From: Thiospirochaeta perfilievii
GTDB taxonomy: Bacteria; Spirochaetota; Spirochaetia; DSM-2461
Length of the DNA stretch: 64,000 nt
Direction: 5' to 3'
Assembly (NCBI RefSeq): GCF_008329945.1
Contig: NZ_CP035807.1
Coordinates: 3,224,001-3,288,000 of the forward strand
The notes under the pieces are model-generated. The model was not told the DNA's origin and ran no database searches. It was given only the letters and a program-made list of their open reading frames with translations. The translations under genes were made by a program, and so were the position numbers. This document shows, piece after piece, positions 59,182 to 64,000 of this stretch (its first letter is position 1; every line of letters starts with the position of its first letter).

Positions 59182-60472
59182 AGTTTACCGCCTTAAAAAT
59201 AGATTTTAGTTTAACTAAGAACTCCAGATACTCATCTGTAGGATCAGAATCTATTGTAACAGCTCCTCCAGAATTAAAAACTATTTTATTATCTTTTATT
59301 ACAGCGCTTCTAATTACAATATTACTATTAAGATACTCTTTATTCATTATAAATAGCGTTCCGGTATATAAGTTTCTTGAGGACTTCTCTAGCTCTTCGG
59401 TAATTTCCATACATCTTATTTTTGGGCATCCAGTAATAGAACCTCCTGGAAATGTAGCTTTTATTAGGTCTACTATGGAACAGTTATCCTCTAGTACACC
59501 ATTTATAATTGAGACAAGGTGGTGTACACTTTTATAGTGTTCAACTCTTTTTTTATTTACAACCTGAACACTTCCTACTTTACAAACCTTAGATAGATCA
59601 TTTCTTAGTAAATCTACAATCATATAGAGTTCTGCCTGATTTTTTGAAGATTTATATAGCTTTTTTTGAAGCTCCATATCCTCCTGTAGGTTATCAGAGC
59701 GTTTAATAGTTCCCTTTATAGGTCTACTTTCAACTAATCTATTTTCAACGTTAAGGTATAGTTCTGGACTATTGGATATAATAGTATATCCATCTCTTTC
59801 TAAATATGCGGAGTAGGGAGCACTGTTTTGATAGTATAATTTTTTAAAAAGAGCTAGTGGTGAGCCTACAAAGTCACCTATTATTCCCTGGGTTAAGTTA
59901 ACTTCGTAAACCTCCCCATCTAGTATGTACTCCTGTATCTTTTCCACATTTTTTATATACTCTGATTTAGAGAAGTCAGGTGTCAAATTTTCAACTTTAA
60001 AATCCGTATCTTTAAAACTCTCCCCAGAAAAGTTATTCTCATCATGGTAACTAATACTTATCTTAAATAACTCTCTATTACTGTTATCGAAATAGTAGTA
60101 CTCCTTATATAGTGTCCAGTTAAAATAGGGGAATTTTATTAAATCTGTTGTCTGCTTTTTAATATTTTCAATAGAGTGTAAAGCCTCGTAACTTATATAA
60201 CCAATGGCACCTATTCTGTTTATTGGGTATGGATAGGTGTGAAAATCTGTAGAATTATTTAACTCTTCTACTCTCTGCCAGAAACTGTCTAAGTCTGTAA
60301 TAGTTACATCCCTAGCAGGTTTAATACCAATAACAGACTGTTTTGAAATATCATCTCGACCTTCTCCTGTTAATATTGAAGGTTTAAAATCCCTATCTAA
60401 TTGAAGAAAAAATGAGGTGGGTTCACAATAATCGATTTTACTGATTTTATAACTCAATATTCTATTGTTCAT
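59162..60472 (-). CDS. pabB: Aminodeoxychorismate synthase component I
   Basis: A 436-residue chorismate-utilising enzyme. The N-terminal region (IGAIGYISYEALHSIE) resembles the anthranilate-synthase N-domain. The catalytic part shows YILDGEVYEVNLTQ, SNSPELYLNVENRLVESRPI then KGTIKR, KNQAELYMIVDLLRNDLSKV, ATFPGGSITGCPKIRCMEI and NIVIRSAVIKDNKI. With PabA glutaminase it converts chorismate to 4-amino-4-deoxychorismate. TrpE is the alternative, but the pabC neighbour favours PabB. The overlaps with pabA (4 nt) and pabC (20 nt) show tight coupling. Confidence 0.88.
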   Translation of the reverse strand: MNNRILSYKISKIDYCEPTSFFLQLDRDFKPSILTGEGRDDISKQSVIGIKPARDVTITDLDSFWQRVEELNNSTDFHTYPYPINRIGAIGYISYEALHSIENIKKQTTDLIKFPYFNWTLYKEYYYFDNSNRELFKISISYHDENNFSGESFKDTDFKVENLTPDFSKSEYIKNVEKIQEYILDGEVYEVNLTQGIIGDFVGSPLALFKKLYYQNSAPYSAYLERDGYTIISNSPELYLNVENRLVESRPIKGTIKRSDNLQEDMELQKKLYKSSKNQAELYMIVDLLRNDLSKVCKVGSVQVVNKKRVEHYKSVHHLVSIINGVLEDNCSIVDLIKATFPGGSITGCPKIRCMEITEELEKSSRNLYTGTLFIMNKEYLNSNIVIRSAVIKDNKIVFNSGGAVTIDSDPTDEYLEFLVKLKSIFKAVNCEDYIQ

Positions 60473-61038
60473 ATAAGATTATACTCCACAAAAAAATTAC
60501 TAACTAATTTGTCTCCATACTCTGTTAAAAATGATTCAGGGTGAAACTGCAAGCCGTATATAGGTCTAGTTTTGTGGGTAATGGCCATAATCGTTCCATC
60601 CTTTGAGTACCCTAATATCTTAACTTCTTTAGATGGCTCTATAACTAGAGAGTGATATCTAGCTATTTCAATTGTTTTAGGTATATTCTTAAAAAGTGGA
60701 CTTGTTTTATGGGTAAATATTGATACTTTACCATGTATAGGCCTTACCCCTCTAACAGTTTTACCTCCAAAATACTCATTGATACACTGCATACCAAGAC
60801 ATATGCCTAGAACTGGAGTTGATATTTTTATATTATCAAGAACTTCTTTAACAATTGGTGTAGCCTTAGGCCTACCTGGGCCAGGAGAAATTATAATGGC
60901 ACTATAATCATCTATTTTATCTATGGATATCTCATAATCCCTTAAAACATCAATAGGCCCTGGATACTGACTTTTTATTAGATGTAACAAGTTATATGTA
61001 AAAGAATCATAGTTATCAATTAATAGTATTCTATTCAT
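60469..61038 (-). CDS. pabA: Aminodeoxychorismate synthase glutamine amidotransferase component
   Basis: A 189-residue class I glutamine amidotransferase: DNYDSFTYNLLHLI, SPGPGRP, the nucleophile Cys80 in GICLGMQC, RYHSLVIE, and the catalytic pair His166/Glu168 in LQFHPESF. It supplies ammonia to PabB. It could also serve anthranilate synthase, as in organisms with a shared subunit. First gene of the pabA-pabB-pabC-peptidase-uvrD operon, divergent from flgF with a compact 80-nt intergenic region. Confidence 0.92.
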   Translation of the reverse strand: MNRILLIDNYDSFTYNLLHLIKSQYPGPIDVLRDYEISIDKIDDYSAIIISPGPGRPKATPIVKEVLDNIKISTPVLGICLGMQCINEYFGGKTVRGVRPIHGKVSIFTHKTSPLFKNIPKTIEIARYHSLVIEPSKEVKILGYSKDGTIMAITHKTRPIYGLQFHPESFLTEYGDKLVSNFFVEYNLI

Positions 61039-61069
61039 ATCTATTTTATATCAAAAAAAATATCTTTAC

Positions 61070-61096
61070 TAAAGTAAAATCTACATATACCGAAAA
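61070..61096 (+). promoter_or_regulatory. FliA (sigma-28) type promoter for flgF-flgG
   Basis: TAAAGTAA (61070-61077), exactly 11 nt, ACCGAAAA (61089-61096), close to the flagellar consensus TAAAGTTT-N11-GCCGATAA. It lies 22 nt before the flgF start codon. The -35 part overlaps a small inverted repeat TTTACT-AA-AGTAAA (61065-61078). Confidence 0.65.
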
Positions 61097-61118
61097 TAGA
61101 TTTAAGGGAGGATTGTAT

Positions 61119-61967
61119 ATGGTAAGAGGACTTTATACAGGTGCTAGTGGCATGCAGGCTCAAATGCATAAAATGGATGCACTTTCTAACAATTTGGCAA
61201 ATGTTAATACTACAGGGTATAAAAAAGATACCTCTGTGCAAAAAGCTTTTCCCCAGTTATTACTTAGTAGGTTAAATGATAATGGAGTACATAAATTTCC
61301 ATTTGGCTCTAGTGATTCCGCACCAATTGTAGGCAAATTGGGTATGGGTGTAGAGTATAATGAAAGTTTTACAGTTTTCGAGCAAGGTTCATTAAAACAG
61401 ACAGATAACCCATTTGATTTAGCCCTGGAAGATAAGGGGTTTTTCACTATAGATACACCCTTTGGTGAGAGATATACACGGAATGGAACCTTTACTTTAG
61501 GTAAAGAGGGAATGTTGTTAACAAAAGAGGGCTATCCTGTAATGGGAGAAGAGGGTCCTATATATATAAAGAAAAACAATTTTATGATTGATAAAGATGG
61601 AAATGTTTTCCAAAATGGGGATTATTCAGATGATCCAAAACAGATGGTTTCAATGGAGTCTAATGAGTGGAAAAATACTGAAAAGGTAGACTCTATTAAG
61701 ATTGTAGGCTTTGACAACGATAGGTTCATTAAAAAAACAGGTTCTTCTTTATGGGCAGCTACTGAGAATTCAGGAAGCGCTGAAATTTTAAGAGGAACAG
61801 AAAGACCTAAGGTATCCCAAGGGTTTATAGAGGCATCAAATGTTAACTCTGTTAACGAGATGGTAAATCTTATATCAGTAAATAGAGCCTATGAAGCAAA
61901 TCAGAAGGTTATATCTACCCAGGATAATTTAACTGGTAAACTTATAAATAACGTGGCAAGGGCTTAG
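61119..61967 (+). CDS. flgF: Flagellar basal-body rod protein FlgF
   Basis: A 282-residue rod protein. The ATG at 61119 is favoured because GGGAGG (61106-61111) is 7 nt upstream; the TTG at 61113 is too close. The N-terminal flagellar rod motif is VRGLYTGASGMQAQ then ALSNNLANVNTTGYK. The C-terminal coil carries VNSVNEMVNLISVNRAYEAN. FlgF and FlgG form the proximal and distal rod through the periplasmic space, here inside a spirochaete-type envelope. It is followed by flgG 9 nt later and driven by a FliA-like promoter. Confidence 0.93.
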   Translation: MVRGLYTGASGMQAQMHKMDALSNNLANVNTTGYKKDTSVQKAFPQLLLSRLNDNGVHKFPFGSSDSAPIVGKLGMGVEYNESFTVFEQGSLKQTDNPFDLALEDKGFFTIDTPFGERYTRNGTFTLGKEGMLLTKEGYPVMGEEGPIYIKKNNFMIDKDGNVFQNGDYSDDPKQMVSMESNEWKNTEKVDSIKIVGFDNDRFIKKTGSSLWAATENSGSAEILRGTERPKVSQGFIEASNVNSVNEMVNLISVNRAYEANQKVISTQDNLTGKLINNVARA

Positions 61968-61976
61968 GAGTAGTAT

Positions 61977-62771
61977 ATGATGAGATCATTATGGACCGCA
62001 GCATCAGGTATGAACGGTCAACAATTTAATATAGATACAATTTCAAATAACTTATCAAATGTTAATACAACAGGCTTTAAAGAGGTTAGGGCAGAGTTTG
62101 AAGATCTACTCTACCAAAACTCAAGAATTGCAGGAACCCCAGCAACAAGGGATACTGTAGTACCTACAGGTATACAGGTTGGACACGGTGTAAAAGTTGC
62201 TGCGACCCAAAGAATGTTTACCCAAGGGTCTATAAGGCAGACGGATAATGACGCGGATATGGCAATAACTGGTGAAGGTTTTTTTAGAATACAGCAGTTA
62301 GATGGCTCTGATGGTTTTACAAGAAATGGAGCTTTTAAAATTGATGTTAATGGACAGGTTGTAACAGCAAATGGAAATAAGGTTGAACCAGAAATTATTT
62401 TACCAGAGGGGTTTATTAGAAACTCCCTTGCTATAAGTGCAGATGGTAGGGTTACTGTAAAGGTTCCAGGGAACGATGATAATATAGAGGTAGGGCAGAT
62501 GGAAATTTATCGGTTTGTAAACCCTGCAGGTCTACAAGCTATTGGTTCAAATACGTTTAAAATTACAAATGCATCTGGGGAAGCAATTGGTGGTAGACCA
62601 GGTTTTGATGGAATGGGTGAGATTAAACATAAGTTTTTAGAGAGTTCAAATGTTTCTACAGTAAAAGAGATGGTTAATATGATAGTCGCCCAAAGAGCTT
62701 ACGAATTAAATTCTAAGGCGATCCAAACATCTGATAGTATGTTAGGTATTGCAAATAATCTTAAAAGATAG
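61977..62771 (+). CDS. flgG: Flagellar distal rod protein FlgG
   Basis: A 264-residue rod protein of typical length. The N-terminal motif is SLWTAASGMNGQQFNIDTIS then NNLSNVNTTGFKE. FlgG-specific regions are QGSIRQTDNDADMAITGEGF and the C-terminal SNVSTVKEMVNMIVAQRAYE. AGGAG (61966-61970) precedes two adjacent ATG codons; the first is used here. It builds the distal rod above FlgF and ends at a strong hairpin. Confidence 0.96.
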   Translation: MMRSLWTAASGMNGQQFNIDTISNNLSNVNTTGFKEVRAEFEDLLYQNSRIAGTPATRDTVVPTGIQVGHGVKVAATQRMFTQGSIRQTDNDADMAITGEGFFRIQQLDGSDGFTRNGAFKIDVNGQVVTANGNKVEPEIILPEGFIRNSLAISADGRVTVKVPGNDDNIEVGQMEIYRFVNPAGLQAIGSNTFKITNASGEAIGGRPGFDGMGEIKHKFLESSNVSTVKEMVNMIVAQRAYELNSKAIQTSDSMLGIANNLKR

Positions 62772-62774
62772 ATC

Positions 62775-62808
62775 AAAATGACTGGTAAATCCAGTCATTT
62801 TTTTTTGA
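62775..62808 (+). terminator. Intrinsic terminator after flgG
   Basis: 11-bp stem AAAATGACTGG / CCAGTCATTTT with a TAAAT loop, continuing into a T run. It overlaps the 3' end of the converging ParB-like gene. Confidence 0.88.
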
Positions 62809-63184
62809 ATAACTTATTAAAAAAGTTTGATATACAATTTATTATTTTACTAAAAAAGGATGGGTTTTGAAGTTTTTTCAGTCTTTGGTAGGCAGATTGT
62901 AATTCATAATCTGTAAAATCTTTTCTTACTAGGTTCTCTTCTAACTCCCTCTCAATTAACTCTATTTTTGAAGGGTCATCAATAACTTTAGTCTCAATTA
63001 GTTGCCAACCAAGCTGTTTAGCAGACTCTAATCTTCTAAAACCAGATATTAGTTCATACCTATCGTTGATTATTATAGGGTGAAATAATCCATACTTATT
63101 TAGGCTATCCTTTAATACTTCCAAGTCCCCTATATCAATTCTGATTCTTTTTTTTATTCGAATCTCTGCTATTTTTACCAACAT
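62795..63184 (-). CDS. Small ParB N-terminal-domain (ParB/Srx fold) protein
   Basis: A 129-residue protein containing only the ParB N-terminal fold: LKDSLNKYGLFHPIIIND, YELISGFRRLESAKQLGW and ERELEENLVRKDFTDYE. The GFRR and ENLVRxDF pattern matches the nucleotide-binding boxes of ParB. There is no helix-turn-helix for parS binding and no dimerisation domain. The chain ends in a hydrophobic and lysine-rich tail (IINCISNFFNKLFKKK), which could sit on the membrane. It starts 3 nt after the stop of the penicillin-binding protein gene, so it is translationally coupled to it. A chromosome-partitioning role is therefore unlikely. Confidence 0.8.
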   Translation of the reverse strand: MLVKIAEIRIKKRIRIDIGDLEVLKDSLNKYGLFHPIIINDRYELISGFRRLESAKQLGWQLIETKVIDDPSKIELIERELEENLVRKDFTDYELQSAYQRLKKLQNPSFFSKIINCISNFFNKLFKKK

Positions 63185-63187
63185 TTT

Positions 63188-64000
63188 TTAGTCCCATAAT
63201 TCGTCTATAGATAAATCCTCATCACTATTACTCTCTGGTTCACTATTTTCAAAGAAGTCTGTTTCCATCTTAATACTATTAAGTATATTCTGATCCGGAG
63301 ATATTTCAACCTCAATCAGATCCATAATTTTAAATATGGTCTCATTTCTTGCTTCTTGAACAAATGTGTGGTATTCGCAGAAGGTTGTTGGTTCAGTTCC
63401 TGTCTTATATACTTCTCTAATGGTATCTGGACAGTTTTGAGATGCCAGGTCTCCAGAAACAGCACAAATAGTTCGCTCAATTATACCATTAGGTCTAAAG
63501 AACTGTTTTACAGGTAGATCCTTATGAATTTCAGCCATATATTTTGCCCATACAAAACCGGCTAATACTGCTCCATTATTATTTTGACCTAGTGTATTTG
63601 ATCCTTTGTCAAAACCATACCATAAACTTGTTGTATAATAAGGAGAGTAACCTACAGCCCAGCTATCCTTCCAGTTTTGACTGGTTCCTGTTTTACCAGC
63701 AATAGCCATTCCATTAAAACCTATACCGTACTTCTCTTCTGTTCTCCACCCATAGTTTAGTGTTCCCCCAGGAGCCTTAGTTGTCTCTAATATACTTGTC
63801 ATAATATATGCATCCTGGGCAGACATAATCTGATTTTCAGGCCTATATGACTTTTGTAGCATGTCATCCTCAACGTGGGTAATTATTGCACCATTTTGAT
63901 TCTCAATAAATTTAATACCGTATGGGTCATTTGCTTTCCCTTGATTTGCAAATGTTGCAAAAGCTCTTACCATTTGACCTGGAGATACTGTAGTTGTACC
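63188..64000 (-). CDS. Class A penicillin-binding protein (PBP1-type), C-terminal part
   Basis: The frame is open to the window edge (its last codons read GTTTVSPGQ before MVRAFATFAN), so only about 270 C-terminal residues are seen and the ATG at 63973 is internal. The transpeptidase KTG motif is present (IAGKTGTSQNWKDSWAVGYS), followed by WYGFD and the C-terminal tail with CAVSGDLAS and CPDT, as in PBP1A family enzymes. The glycosyltransferase domain and the SxxK active-site serine lie beyond the window. It polymerises and cross-links peptidoglycan. It is followed by a coupled ParB-like gene. Confidence 0.9.
   Translation of the reverse strand, partial: GTTTVSPGQMVRAFATFANQGKANDPYGIKFIENQNGAIITHVEDDMLQKSYRPENQIMSAQDAYIMTSILETTKAPGGTLNYGWRTEEKYGIGFNGMAIAGKTGTSQNWKDSWAVGYSPYYTTSLWYGFDKGSNTLGQNNNGAVLAGFVWAKYMAEIHKDLPVKQFFRPNGIIERTICAVSGDLASQNCPDTIREVYKTGTEPTTFCEYHTFVQEARNETIFKIMDLIEVEISPDQNILNSIKMETDFFENSEPESNSDEDLSIDELWD

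Noticed and set aside
63973-64000. ATG 63973 as a real start of the penicillin-binding protein
   Set aside because: The frame continues to the window edge with conserved transpeptidase-domain residues (TTTVSPGQ).
1-64000. tRNA, rRNA, prophage or insertion-sequence genes
   Set aside because: No cloverleaf-like or rRNA-like segment, integrase or transposase was recognised in any intergenic or coding region.

Overview
The window is AT-rich DNA from a double-membrane, flagellated, chemotactic, probably anaerobic or microaerophilic bacterium. The best guess is a low-GC free-living spirochaete (Spirochaetaceae). This is inferred from the gene mix: flgF-flgG, three chemoreceptors, lipoproteins and beta-barrel outer-membrane proteins, a cytoplasmic LacI-like sensor fused to GGDEF, class III ribonucleotide reductase and QueH. 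No rRNA, tRNA, CRISPR array, insertion sequence or prophage was seen, and no gene-free stretch exceeds about 230 bases.

Layout. 1-9.1 kb: the end of a phytoene-desaturase-like oxidoreductase, a dCache chemoreceptor, modABC (minus strand), a SlyD-type isomerase, a DUF985 cupin overlapping a polytopic chemoreceptor, and an unrecognised gene. 9.2-14.7 kb: a TetR regulator followed by an operon of an RND/MMPL exporter, a LolA-fold periplasmic protein and an outer-membrane protein, with a palindromic operator in between. 14.8-23.8 kb: housekeeping and signalling genes (YitT, an Aat-like remnant, queH, nfo, an AmmeMemoRadiSam-type radical SAM enzyme, a sugar-sensor diguanylate cyclase, nrdDG).

23.9-47.5 kb is the most unusual region. 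A giant Ig-like repeat lipoprotein (about 4,780 residues once one frameshift is repaired) contains 2.7 in-register copies of a nearly identical 2,109-bp unit. It is translationally coupled to an orphan membrane-anchored solute-binding-like protein. A second, 1,967-residue Ig-repeat protein ends in a predicted outer-membrane beta-barrel. A frameshifted LacI regulator and a TIM-barrel glycosidase-like gene follow. I read this as a surface adhesion or polymer-capture locus; that is inference. Both frameshifts look like one missing G in a G run, so either homopolymer sequencing error or slippage could explain them.

47.5-64 kb: a PilZ protein, a chemoreceptor carrying both CZB and hemerythrin domains, an XRE-cupin/leuC/leuD operon with a long palindrome at its promoter, a trypsin-like lipoprotein, a tightly overlapping pabA-pabB-pabC-M28 peptidase-uvrD operon, flgF-flgG behind a FliA (sigma-28) type promoter, a ParB-like protein and the C-terminal part of a class A penicillin-binding protein that runs off the window.
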